Translations under genes and position numbers: made by a program
Notes under the pieces: model-generated
Database searches by the model: none
What the model saw: the letters and a program-made list of their open reading frames with translations, nothing else
What the model was told of the DNA's origin: nothing
In this document: positions 26,633 through 34,639 of the stretch, piece by piece
How positions within the stretch are numbered: the stretch's first letter is position 1
How the letters are laid out: each line of letters begins with the position of its first letter
Assembly: GCF_003073175.1 (NCBI RefSeq)
Contig: NZ_QBBX01000008.1
Span: forward strand, 127,964-191,963
Direction of reading: 5' to 3'
From: Peribacillus acanthi
GTDB taxonomy: Bacteria > Bacillota > Bacilli > Bacillales > DSM-1321
DNA length: 64,000 nt

Positions 26633-27496
26633 ATGGTAGTGATTCGGATGATAGTTTCACTGATTGCTTTAGCATCCAGTATTGTATTTCTATTTGTATT
26701 TCCACAATTATTAATGCATGGAGAGAAACCAAAGGATGGAAGAATTACAGGTGTGGAACCTATTCTGAAGGATTTGTTTGATGGTTTAAAACATCTAGAC
26801 CTTCAAATGATGATTGATTATTGGAAAGTTCCGATGGTCTATGAGGGTCTCTCATATACCATGACTTTATTGGTTATTTCTTTATTTGTTACTAGTGTTG
26901 TAGGAGTCATTCTTGCGATAGTAATTCACTCTTTACCAGCCAAATGGAGTACATATATTAATAGAGTTTTAAATCTTTTTGAAGGAGTACCGGATCTATT
27001 AATTATTTTTGTGTTACAAGTACTAGTAATTGCGTTATATAAAAGTACAGGAATTAAGTTTTTGAAATTATACGGAATTGGTCAAACACCATATTTTGTT
27101 CCGATATTTATCATTTCCGTGCTACCTGGAATATTTATGACAAAATTCTTTGTCAAAGTAATAGGTGAAGAATTAAAAAAGGATTATATATTAGTAGCGA
27201 AAGCGAAAGGATTAGGAATGGGGCGTTTATTGTTTACACATGTAATACGCAATACAGTTCCATTTTATTTATTGCAAGTGCGATTTATTATATGGATGAT
27301 GTTGTCACAAATCGTTTTGGTTGAATCTTTATTTTCCCTTCATGGTTTTTCGGATATGGTGTTCTATTCATTATTTAAAAGTGAATATAGTCCTTTAATA
27401 TTCATAAGTATCCTAACCTATATTGGACCTTTATTGGTAATTGAAATCATTATTCGATTCGCCAAAGGACGAAATAGAGAGGTGAATAGTCTATGA
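26633..27496 (+). CDS. Peptide-type ABC transporter permease (DppB/OppB-like)
   Basis: 287-residue integral membrane protein with about six helices. The BPD_transp_1 signature is seen at VAKAKGLGMGRLLFTHVIRNTVPFYL (the EAA-loop region). It pairs with the next gene, which overlaps it by four bases. The usual oligopeptide set also needs a binding protein and ATPases, none of which is near, so the substrate cannot be named. GGGAGAG precedes the ATG. Confidence 0.82.
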   Translation: MVVIRMIVSLIALASSIVFLFVFPQLLMHGEKPKDGRITGVEPILKDLFDGLKHLDLQMMIDYWKVPMVYEGLSYTMTLLVISLFVTSVVGVILAIVIHSLPAKWSTYINRVLNLFEGVPDLLIIFVLQVLVIALYKSTGIKFLKLYGIGQTPYFVPIFIISVLPGIFMTKFFVKVIGEELKKDYILVAKAKGLGMGRLLFTHVIRNTVPFYLLQVRFIIWMMLSQIVLVESLFSLHGFSDMVFYSLFKSEYSPLIFISILTYIGPLLVIEIIIRFAKGRNREVNSL

Positions 27497-28512
27497 GAAC
27501 TTTAATTAGAAGAATATGGGCATGGAAGTTCCTATTTATCACAATTATAGTATTGGGAGTTTTGTTGATTGTAAGTTTTTATGTTTCTTCTTTAAATTTG
27601 GAGCCTAAAACAGAGAATTTGGTTATATTTGATAACAACGGGAAAGCGCTCGCAAAGGCTCCCTTTCCGCCTTCTTCTGAGTTTCTTTTAGGTACTGACA
27701 GAAGTGGATATAAAGTTGACCATATGCTGTTAATCGGGGCGAAATTTACGATTTTAGCGGGATTGGGTATTACTTTATTAAGGGTGACGATTGGAAGTGT
27801 TATTGGTTTATTTCTTTCAATGTATGCCAGGAAAGTTCGTTTTGTTGTTGAGGCGTTTTCGTTACCGTTCAAATATATACCTGCCCTTATCGTTGCGATG
27901 TTTTTGATGAATCCAGTCGTCCGTTCGTACATTAGTGTTGATCTCCTGAAACTAGTCAGTGTGCAAATCATCATCCTGGTGGTGATTGCCCTCCCATCGG
28001 TGATAACATGGAGTTCCGATCTAGTAGACAAATTACGTGAAACCTCATATGTGCAAAGTTCTTTATTGTTAGGTGCATCGCCATGGCATATCATACGTAA
28101 ACATCTCCTGCCTCATTTAAAGGTCTATGGGGGAATACTTTTTCTACAGCAATTCATTCAGACATTAACTCTAATGATGTACTTGGGAGTTTTTGGCTAC
28201 TTTATAGGTGGCTCGGTATTTGCTAGCGTGATAAAAGATGAGAATGTGGATAAGGGAAGTTTGGTTAATGAATGGGCCGGTTTAATTGGTTTCTATCGAA
28301 AAGAATATTTAATGGCACCGTGGCTTGTTCTATTTCCAATGCTTTGCTTCTTTCTTTTAATCATGTTAGCCAGTCTAACTGTGAAAGAGTGGGAAAAAAA
28401 TACTGTTTTAGGTGTAAAATTGCCTCTAAAAGAAAAAGAGAAGATTAATTCTGACAAAAAGAAATCGGTCTCTTTTACTTTTGTGAATAAGGAAATTGGT
28501 AGAGAAATATAA
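27493..28512 (+). CDS. Peptide-type ABC transporter permease (DppC/OppC-like)
   Basis: 339-residue permease, partner of the preceding gene through an ATGA overlap. N-terminal helix at 12-30, extracytoplasmic segment to about 75 with FLLGTDRSGYKVDHMLLIGA, which resembles the LGTDxxGRD motif of DppC proteins, then helices with an EAA-like stretch VQSSLLLGASPWHIIRKHLLPHL. Ends in a Lys-rich cytoplasmic tail. A terminator follows, so the operon has only the two permeases. Confidence 0.82.
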   Translation: MRTLIRRIWAWKFLFITIIVLGVLLIVSFYVSSLNLEPKTENLVIFDNNGKALAKAPFPPSSEFLLGTDRSGYKVDHMLLIGAKFTILAGLGITLLRVTIGSVIGLFLSMYARKVRFVVEAFSLPFKYIPALIVAMFLMNPVVRSYISVDLLKLVSVQIIILVVIALPSVITWSSDLVDKLRETSYVQSSLLLGASPWHIIRKHLLPHLKVYGGILFLQQFIQTLTLMMYLGVFGYFIGGSVFASVIKDENVDKGSLVNEWAGLIGFYRKEYLMAPWLVLFPMLCFFLLIMLASLTVKEWEKNTVLGVKLPLKEKEKINSDKKKSVSFTFVNKEIGREI

Positions 28513-28539
28513 CATTTTTATATTTTTCAACTCATGGAG

Positions 28540-28565
28540 CACTGGTAAAATACCGGTGTTTTTTC
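28540..28565 (+). terminator. Terminator after the permease pair
   Basis: CACTGGTA-AAA-TACCGGTG (one G-T pair) followed by TTTTTTC. Confidence 0.85.
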
Positions 28566-28706
28566 TTTGAGCGCTGTTAACCTTTCCTGCTAAGTCTTTT
28601 CGCTTAGATTGTTTGTTGTGATCATTAACAAAGGGGTTTAATACATTTTTTAAAAAATATGGGAAAAATAAGCTTTCCTTTTTATTATTTATGTATTATG
28701 ATTTAA

Positions 28707-28729
28707 GTGTACTAATACTCGTAGTACAC
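28707..28729. promoter_or_regulatory. Palindromic operator of the GntR operon
   Basis: GTGTACTA-N7-TAGTACAC, 8-base perfect arms, just after a -10-like TATTAT (28694-28699) and 27 bases before the GntR start. It resembles the AGTGTA/TACACT operators of YtrA-type regulators and suggests autorepression. Confidence 0.7.
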
Positions 28730-28755
28730 ACAGTACAGAGTGAGGGTGATAACGG

Positions 28756-29142
28756 TTGTTTGAATTAGATATGAGAAGCCGACAGCCAATCTATGAGCAG
28801 CTTGTGGATAAGCTAAAAGAATTAATCATCAGTGAAGTTTTGAAGGCTGATGAACAGCTACCATCTGTACGTACATTGGCGCAACAGTTAACGATTAATC
28901 CAAATACGATTCAAAAGGCGTACCGGGAATTAGAAGTGCAAGGATATATATACTCCGTGAAAGGGAGGGGGAGCTTTGTGAACCCAAATAGTCTTGTGAT
29001 TAATTCAGAAAAGTTGGAAACAGTGAAGAAAGAGCTCTTAAAAGTGTTATCTGAGGCCATGTATCTTGGATTAAAGGCGGATGATGTAATAGCCCTTGTT
29101 CGTGAGCTAGATGCCTCTATAGGAGGGACTTCAGAAGTATGA
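28756..29142 (+). CDS. GntR-family (YtrA-type) transcriptional regulator
   Basis: 128 residues: an N-terminal GntR winged helix (RQPIYEQLVDKLKELIISEV, LPSVRTLAQQLTINPNTIQKAYRELE) and only a short C-terminal dimerisation tail, the mark of the YtrA subfamily that controls ABC exporters. Starts with TTG after GAGGGTG. It overlaps the ATPase gene by four bases, so it probably senses substrates or stress relevant to that transporter. Confidence 0.9.
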   Translation: MFELDMRSRQPIYEQLVDKLKELIISEVLKADEQLPSVRTLAQQLTINPNTIQKAYRELEVQGYIYSVKGRGSFVNPNSLVINSEKLETVKKELLKVLSEAMYLGLKADDVIALVRELDASIGGTSEV

Positions 29143-30035
29143 TTGAAATTAATCAATTGTTTAAAATGTTTGAAGAAAATGTTGTTGTGGACGGTGTGTC
29201 CTTCTCAGTAGAAAAAGGATCGATTTACGGTTTGCTTGGTTCAAATGGTGCAGGCAAAACAACACTTATGAAGATACTTGCAGGAATCTATAAACAAGAC
29301 ACTGGAACAGCGGTCATCAACGATGAAATAGTTTTTGAAAACCTAAATATAAAAAACACACTCATTTTCATGCCAGACATCCCGTTCTTTTTTTCTCATT
29401 ACACCACAAAGCAAATGGCTGACTATTATTCAAACATCTATCCGCAGTGGAATTGGGATAGATTTGAGAAATTACACGCGATGTTTGATATTGATGTTAA
29501 CAAAAAGGTTCAGCGTTTCTCAAAAGGAATGCAAAGACAGGTAGCGTTTTGGTTAGCATTTTCCTCCATGCCAGATGTGTTACTACTAGATGAACCATTT
29601 GACGGTTTAGACCCTGTCATTAGGAAAAAAGTAAAAAACCTGTTAGTCCAAGATGTTGCTGATCGTGAGATGACAGTAATGATTTCGTCACACAACTTAA
29701 GGGAAGTTGAGGATATCTGTGACCATATCGGAATTCTTCATAAAGGAAAAATGATGCTTGAAAAAGATCTGGATGATTTAAAATCGGATGTCCATAAAAT
29801 CCAGGTTGCATTTAAAGAGGAACCAGAGCAAGTTTTCGAAAGTTTGAAGGTGCTTCATCAAGAAAGAAGAGGCAGTGTAATCTTATGTGTGGTGCGTGGT
29901 AAAGAGGAAGAAATTGAAAAACATTTTAGAACACTTCATCCAGTCCTGTTTGACATGCTTCCATTAACGTTAGAAGAAATTTTCATTTACGAAATGGGGG
30001 AAGCAGGCTATGCCATCGACAACTTACTCGTTTAA
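29139..30035 (+). CDS. ABC transporter ATP-binding protein
   Basis: 298-residue ABC ATPase. Walker A GLLGSNGAGKTTLMKIL, signature FSKGMQRQVAFW (SKGMQ, a common variant), Walker B VLLLDEPFDGLDP and H-loop ISSHNLREVED. It lies between its regulator and its permease, overlapping both (4 and 26 bases). Likely an export or sensing pump of the YtrB/BcrA type. Confidence 0.92.
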   Translation: MIEINQLFKMFEENVVVDGVSFSVEKGSIYGLLGSNGAGKTTLMKILAGIYKQDTGTAVINDEIVFENLNIKNTLIFMPDIPFFFSHYTTKQMADYYSNIYPQWNWDRFEKLHAMFDIDVNKKVQRFSKGMQRQVAFWLAFSSMPDVLLLDEPFDGLDPVIRKKVKNLLVQDVADREMTVMISSHNLREVEDICDHIGILHKGKMMLEKDLDDLKSDVHKIQVAFKEEPEQVFESLKVLHQERRGSVILCVVRGKEEEIEKHFRTLHPVLFDMLPLTLEEIFIYEMGEAGYAIDNLLV

Positions 30036-31983
30036 CAAGGAAATTCTAAAACAAGTTGTAAGAGGTAGTGGCTGGGTAGGGCTGATATATTTTATTGGGT
30101 TATTCTTTTCAGTACCTTTGCAGATGATCATGATGGACACGGATTACTATCATTATAGGAATATAAGAAATCCATTTTCTTATTTTTTTGAAATCCAATA
30201 CTTTATGATGATTGGTGTTCCACTACTGTTAAGTATTTTCTTGTTTTCTTATCTTCATAATAAACAAGCAGCGGATTTTATGCATAGTCTTCCGGTAAAA
30301 CGTGCTAAATTATTTAACCAATATTTACTAGTGGGAATCATGCTGTACATAATCCCAGTATTAATTAATGGTCTACTAGTTTTAATCTTAAGGGTAACAC
30401 TATCACTTCAGGAAATTCTTACTGTACAAGAAGTGTTGGCGTGGATTGGCATTACGATCCTATTCGGTTTATTTATATTCTTTGCTGGAGCGGTAATAGC
30501 CACAATTACAGGAATCGCTGTTTTTCAAGGAATCCTTACTACGATTTTTTTGTTATTCCCAACCGGTATTTTTATGTTGGTTATATATTCACTAAAATTT
30601 TTCCTTAACGGATTTGCCTATGATTACTATATGTCATCAAAAGTTTATGATTATTCCCCAATTCTCTACGCTACAAACTGGGGACGTAAAGATATTGGAG
30701 AATTAGCTGTTTGGTTATTTGGTCTTGCTATTATCGTTTTTTATGGATTAGCTTTATGGTTATATCAAAAACGAAATATTGAAAGTGCCTCGCAAGCATT
30801 AGCCTATCCAATCCTTCGGCCAATTTTCACATATGGTGTAGCATTTTGTTTTATGCTAACTGGTGGCCTGTACTTTGGAGAATCAAAAAATAGTGTTGAA
30901 TGGCTAATGTTCGGATATTTATTCGGGTCATTAATTGGGTATTTTGTAGCTCGAAGTGTCATAGAAAAGACGTGGCGTGTTTTCAATCTAGTGGAATGGA
31001 AGAGGTATTCGGTTTTTTTAGTGGCAACAGCAGTTCTATATGGACTTTTCCTCATTGATTTTACAGGATTTGAAAAGAAAGTGCCTCAACTAAATGAGAT
31101 AGAAAAAGTTTATATGGGGGATAATCTCCATGCTTATTTGGAAGGTACAGAATATGGAAAGATTTCTTTACTATCTAGTAAGGAAAACATTGAAAATGTA
31201 ATGGCCTTACACAAGCAAATTGCCAAACTCGATCCTATTAAACAATCAAACTACCGATATTTCACCCATAAATATTTTGTATACGAAATGAAAAATGGTG
31301 ATCGATTCGTCCGACAATATCGAGTTTTGGAAGATGAGAAATTGGATAACTATTATAAGCCAATTTACGAATCTAAAGAATATAAAGAAATGCAGTCACC
31401 AATTTTGAAGGTCCAGATAGAGGACGTGGATAAAATCACCATAATCCCGAATGCTCCTGTCAATAAGCGTCTTAGTGTAACAGAACAACCAAAGCTACAA
31501 GCGGTATTGGCTGCGTTAAAGAATGATATGCATGGTGTGAGCTATGAGAACATGACAAAAAAAGTAGAGCCTTCCTCAAATATTGAGGTTTTACTTAGCA
31601 ACGGGAAACGCGTTTATACAGATTTGTATCCATATTATGAAGAATTAATAGCATTGTTAAAAGAGTCAGGGGACTTGGATGATGCAGTAGTAAGTTCGGA
31701 TGACATTGAAGAAATTTATATTCTACCGAACGATAGAATTAGTAAGGATGAAAGAGGCTACTTTGACTACGAATTAGTTCAAAAACAGGTGTTGTCAAAC
31801 GCTTCTTCATTGAAGGTGACAGATAAGGAAAAAATTGAGCAGTGCCTTCAGAACGATAATTGGGATTTAGAGAGAGGGCCTTATTTAGTGCTATATGTTT
31901 ATAAAGGGAATGCCAACTATGAAATTAAGGCCATTTCGCAAAAAAACGCACCATATTTTATTAAAACCCATTTTGAAAAATAA
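30010..31983 (+). CDS. ABC-2 type permease with large C-terminal domain
   Basis: 657 residues: about eight to ten helices in the first 350 residues (LLLSIFLFSYLHNKQAADFMHSLPVKR is a typical ABC-2 segment) and a C-terminal region of about 300 residues with no helices, probably outside the membrane (VYMGDNLHAYLEGTEYG, SNYRYFTHKYFVYEM). This architecture resembles Bacillus permeases carrying DUF6449. Start ATG 30010 follows GGGGGAAGCAGG inside the ATPase gene. Partner of that ATPase; substrate unknown. Confidence 0.82.
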   Translation: MPSTTYSFNKEILKQVVRGSGWVGLIYFIGLFFSVPLQMIMMDTDYYHYRNIRNPFSYFFEIQYFMMIGVPLLLSIFLFSYLHNKQAADFMHSLPVKRAKLFNQYLLVGIMLYIIPVLINGLLVLILRVTLSLQEILTVQEVLAWIGITILFGLFIFFAGAVIATITGIAVFQGILTTIFLLFPTGIFMLVIYSLKFFLNGFAYDYYMSSKVYDYSPILYATNWGRKDIGELAVWLFGLAIIVFYGLALWLYQKRNIESASQALAYPILRPIFTYGVAFCFMLTGGLYFGESKNSVEWLMFGYLFGSLIGYFVARSVIEKTWRVFNLVEWKRYSVFLVATAVLYGLFLIDFTGFEKKVPQLNEIEKVYMGDNLHAYLEGTEYGKISLLSSKENIENVMALHKQIAKLDPIKQSNYRYFTHKYFVYEMKNGDRFVRQYRVLEDEKLDNYYKPIYESKEYKEMQSPILKVQIEDVDKITIIPNAPVNKRLSVTEQPKLQAVLAALKNDMHGVSYENMTKKVEPSSNIEVLLSNGKRVYTDLYPYYEELIALLKESGDLDDAVVSSDDIEEIYILPNDRISKDERGYFDYELVQKQVLSNASSLKVTDKEKIEQCLQNDNWDLERGPYLVLYVYKGNANYEIKAISQKNAPYFIKTHFEK

Positions 31984-32007
31984 TGATTGAAGGATGGAGG
32001 CTGACGG

Positions 32008-32529
32008 ATGAATCAACATGAGCTAGAATTTGAAGGACTATATGTTCGGTATGAAAAGATGCTAAAAGGAATCGTCCGCTCCATCATTCATGACCCTTTT
32101 TTAACGGAGGATATCGTACAGGATACGTTTATTAAGGCCTATCAAAAAATGGAGACACTCACACATTCTGATAAGATGGGTGCATGGCTTTCCATGATTG
32201 CCAGACGTACAGCAATCGATTATTTGAGAAAGGAAAAAAAGACTGAAGCCTATTTTGTAGAAGATTTCTATGAATATACGGCTTCTCCTCAACCTTCCAT
32301 CGATCAAATCGTAGAAAATTCTGACCTCCTTGAAAAAATGTACGATTGTGTGAATGAATGGGACGCTTCAAAAAGACAAGTGTTTTTGTTAAAAGCCCTA
32401 CATGGTATGAAGGATGAAGATATATCAGATCATATGCATATAAAATTAGGGACAGTAAAAACATGGATACATCGTTCGAGAAGATTACTAAGAACAGAGC
32501 TTGTGAATAAAAAACGCCAGTTAGCTTAA
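32008..32529 (+). CDS. ECF-type RNA polymerase sigma factor at the end of an ABC operon
   Basis: 173-residue ECF sigma factor: region 2 at about 10-80 (DPFLTEDIVQDTFIKAYQKM, MGAWLSMIARRTAIDYLRKE) and region 4 at 115-165 (KRQVFLLKALHGMKDEDISD, LGTVKTWIHRSRRLLR). It starts 24 bases after the permease gene with GGATGGAGG upstream and ends at a terminator, so no anti-sigma gene follows. It probably shares the operon of the GntR regulator and ABC transporter; whether the permease's outer domain controls it is unknown. Confidence 0.88.
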   Translation: MNQHELEFEGLYVRYEKMLKGIVRSIIHDPFLTEDIVQDTFIKAYQKMETLTHSDKMGAWLSMIARRTAIDYLRKEKKTEAYFVEDFYEYTASPQPSIDQIVENSDLLEKMYDCVNEWDASKRQVFLLKALHGMKDEDISDHMHIKLGTVKTWIHRSRRLLRTELVNKKRQLA

Positions 32530-32548
32530 TGCTAATTGGCGTTTTTTA
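32510..32548 (+). terminator. Terminator after the ECF sigma gene
   Basis: AAAAACGCCAGTTAGC pairs with GCTAATTGGCGTTTTTT; it overlaps the end of the coding region. Confidence 0.87.
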
Positions 32549-32684
32549 TACAAATATCAATATTATCATTAAATGATAAATATCTAGGCTATGGATATTT
32601 ACAACTATATCGAACAAAATAGTAGAGAGCCTTACATTTAGATAGTCCTTAACCTCTTACCAACATTTATGTTCAATGGAGATA

Positions 32685-32713
32685 TTGAAAAATAGGTCTG
32701 ATGTCTCTATAAT
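32685..32713 (+). promoter_or_regulatory. SigA promoter of the NCS2 permease gene
   Basis: TTGAAA (32685-32690), 17-base spacer, TATAAT (32708-32713). Predicted leader of about 75 bases. Confidence 0.75.
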
Positions 32714-32721
32714 GAGAACTT

Positions 32722-32756
32722 GAGGGCTTTTGGAGGTACGTACCTCTTAAAGGCTA
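32722..32756 (+). promoter_or_regulatory. Stable leader hairpin before the NCS2 permease gene
   Basis: GGGCTTTTGGAGGTAC pairs with GTACCTCTTAAAGGCT; the inner GAGGTACGTACCTC is a perfect palindrome. No T-run follows, so it is not a simple terminator. The conserved bases of the purine riboswitch are not seen. Confidence 0.5.
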
Positions 32757-32796
32757 CTTGGGTGGGAGAGGGATAAATTGAATAGAGGAGATTTAC

Positions 32797-34107
32797 TTGC
32801 TACAGCATTGGATTCAACAGCGCTTTAGTCTTGTAGAAAACCAAACTACTGTAAAGAAGGAAATTCTTGCAGGTGCTGTTTCGTTTTTTACTATTGTCTA
32901 TATCATTGCTGTCAACTCATCCATTTTGGCAGAAGCGGGTATTCCAAGAGAAGCTGGTATTATTGCAACAGCATTGGTTAGCTTTATTAGCTGTGTATTA
33001 GTTGGATTATGGTCGAACACGCCAATCATTTTAGTGCCTGGTATGGGATTAAATGCGATGTTCACCTATACCATTGTCCAGAACATGGGCTTTTCTTGGC
33101 AACAAGCTTTAGGAGTAGTAACTGTATCAGGAATACTGTTTGCAATCGTTGCATTTACACCATTAGTGACAATTTTGTCTGATTCAATCCCACAATCATT
33201 GAAGGAAGCTATTACGGTTGGTTTAGGCTTATTCCTAACAATGATTGGATTAGAAAAGGGAGGATTAATCCAAACAGGTGAACATTCCATCTTAATGATT
33301 GGTCAATTTGACAACCCTATTGTACTTGCTACGATCCTAACCTTAATTGTGACAGTTACGCTTTTTATTAAAAATGTACCTGGTAACTTTTTAATCAGCT
33401 TGCTGATTGGAACTGCTATTGCTGCAATGTTCGGACTGGTTAAATGGGAGGGCTTTGGTACAATCTCAGAAGCCACGGCTGGATTTAAAGATTTCGAAGA
33501 TGTATTTTTAGCTTTTTCATTGACCAATATATGGTCGACAGCATTCTGGGTTGCTTCATTCTCATTTGCTATGGTGTTAGTGTTTGAGAACATTGGACTG
33601 GTTCATGGACATACAGCAATGATTAATAAACCAGAGAAGTTTGTTTCTGGTTACAGATCTACTGCACTTTCGTCCATATTATGTGGATTATTTGGCTCAA
33701 GTCCTTCTGTTGCTACCGTTGAAAGTGCGTCGGGAATTGCAGCTGGTGGTCGAACTGGTTTGACTGCAGTTACAACTGGTTTGTTGTTCTTAGTATCACT
33801 TTTCTTCATACCAATAATTAAAATTATTCCTGGTAGTGCGATTGCCCCAATTCTTATTATTATTGGAGCATTGATGTTGCAGAATGTGAAGCATATCAAC
33901 TTTAATGATTTTACTGAAGCGTTTCCAGCTTTCTTAATCATAGTAATGATTCCATTCACTTATAGCATTGCTGATGGAATTGCATTTGGATTTATCGCAT
34001 ACCCAATTTTTAAACTTTTACTTGGAAAAAGAAAAGAAGTTTCATTACCGTTAATCTTGATTGCAGGACTGTTCCTACTAAACTTTGTCTTGCACTCATT
34101 TTCATAA
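32797..34107 (+). CDS. NCS2-family nucleobase permease (AzgA/PbuG-like)
   Basis: 436-residue membrane transporter of the AzgA branch, which takes up guanine, hypoxanthine or adenine. About 12-14 helices; VPGMGLNAMFTYTIV and GLFGSSPSVATVESASGIAAGGRTGLTAVTTG are the family signatures around the substrate site. The start is TTG 32797, 7 bases after AGAGGAGA. Exact base preference cannot be read from sequence. Confidence 0.9.
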   Translation: MLQHWIQQRFSLVENQTTVKKEILAGAVSFFTIVYIIAVNSSILAEAGIPREAGIIATALVSFISCVLVGLWSNTPIILVPGMGLNAMFTYTIVQNMGFSWQQALGVVTVSGILFAIVAFTPLVTILSDSIPQSLKEAITVGLGLFLTMIGLEKGGLIQTGEHSILMIGQFDNPIVLATILTLIVTVTLFIKNVPGNFLISLLIGTAIAAMFGLVKWEGFGTISEATAGFKDFEDVFLAFSLTNIWSTAFWVASFSFAMVLVFENIGLVHGHTAMINKPEKFVSGYRSTALSSILCGLFGSSPSVATVESASGIAAGGRTGLTAVTTGLLFLVSLFFIPIIKIIPGSAIAPILIIIGALMLQNVKHINFNDFTEAFPAFLIIVMIPFTYSIADGIAFGFIAYPIFKLLLGKRKEVSLPLILIAGLFLLNFVLHSFS

Positions 34108-34109
34108 TA

Positions 34110-34175
34110 AAAAGAGTGTTCGAGATCTGTCTCCCTGATTCGGAGAATTTAGATCTTGGGCACTCTTTTCTTTTA
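34110..34175 (+). terminator. Terminator after the NCS2 permease gene
   Basis: Long interrupted stem AAAAGAGTG...AGATCT...CTCC / GGAG...AGATCT...CACTCTTTT followed by CTTTT. Confidence 0.82.
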
Positions 34176-34242
34176 ACATAGCTTTTTAAATAACTTTTAT
34201 TCAAGATATATTATGATAAAATCCTTTAAAAGGAGGAGAATC

Positions 34243-34482
34243 ATGTTTAAAATTAACCGGGAAGAAAAAGAAAAAATGATTTCTGATATTCAAGCATTCT
34301 TTTTACATGAGCGAGACGAAGAGTTATCTAGATTTGCTGCAGAAAGTATACTAGATTTCTTCAAGGAAACAATTGCTCCTCATTATTACAACGCAGGAAT
34401 AAATGAATCCCAAAAAATGATTGTTGAAAGAATGATGGGGATCGAAGAAGATCTTCAATCCCTTAAAAGACCGATTCGATAA
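34243..34482 (+). CDS. DUF2164 family protein
   Basis: 79-residue acidic helical protein of DUF2164 (INREEKEKMISDIQAFFLHE, LDFFKETIAPHYYNAGI). Function unknown. The ATG at 34243 follows AAAAGGAGGAGAATC; the frame opens 10 codons earlier without a ribosome site. Confidence 0.85.
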   Translation: MFKINREEKEKMISDIQAFFLHERDEELSRFAAESILDFFKETIAPHYYNAGINESQKMIVERMMGIEEDLQSLKRPIR

Positions 34483-34537
34483 AATTAATGATTTTACTGG
34501 AACTAAAATTAAATAAAAATAAATGGAGGCCCTGAGA

Positions 34538-34639
34538 ATGAAATGGTTTCAAATCATTCTTAAGGTCTCCAAGGAATTTGGATCGGGATGGAAGTTCATC
34601 GAATACGCCTCCTTTCTGAAAAGGCATATTGTTGACTAG
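34538..34639 (+). CDS. Small hypothetical protein, 33 residues
   Basis: ATG 34538 is preceded by TGGAGG at 8 bases. The product starts MKWFQIILKVSKEFGSGWKF and ends LKRHIVD: small, basic and amphipathic. Its stop overlaps by four bases the stop of the convergent Ser-rich gene. Family not recognised. Confidence 0.5.
   Translation: MKWFQIILKVSKEFGSGWKFIEYASFLKRHIVD

Noticed and set aside
32714..32796. Purine riboswitch before the NCS2 permease gene
   Set aside because: The conserved aptamer loops are not found, and the leader is too short for aptamer plus expression platform.
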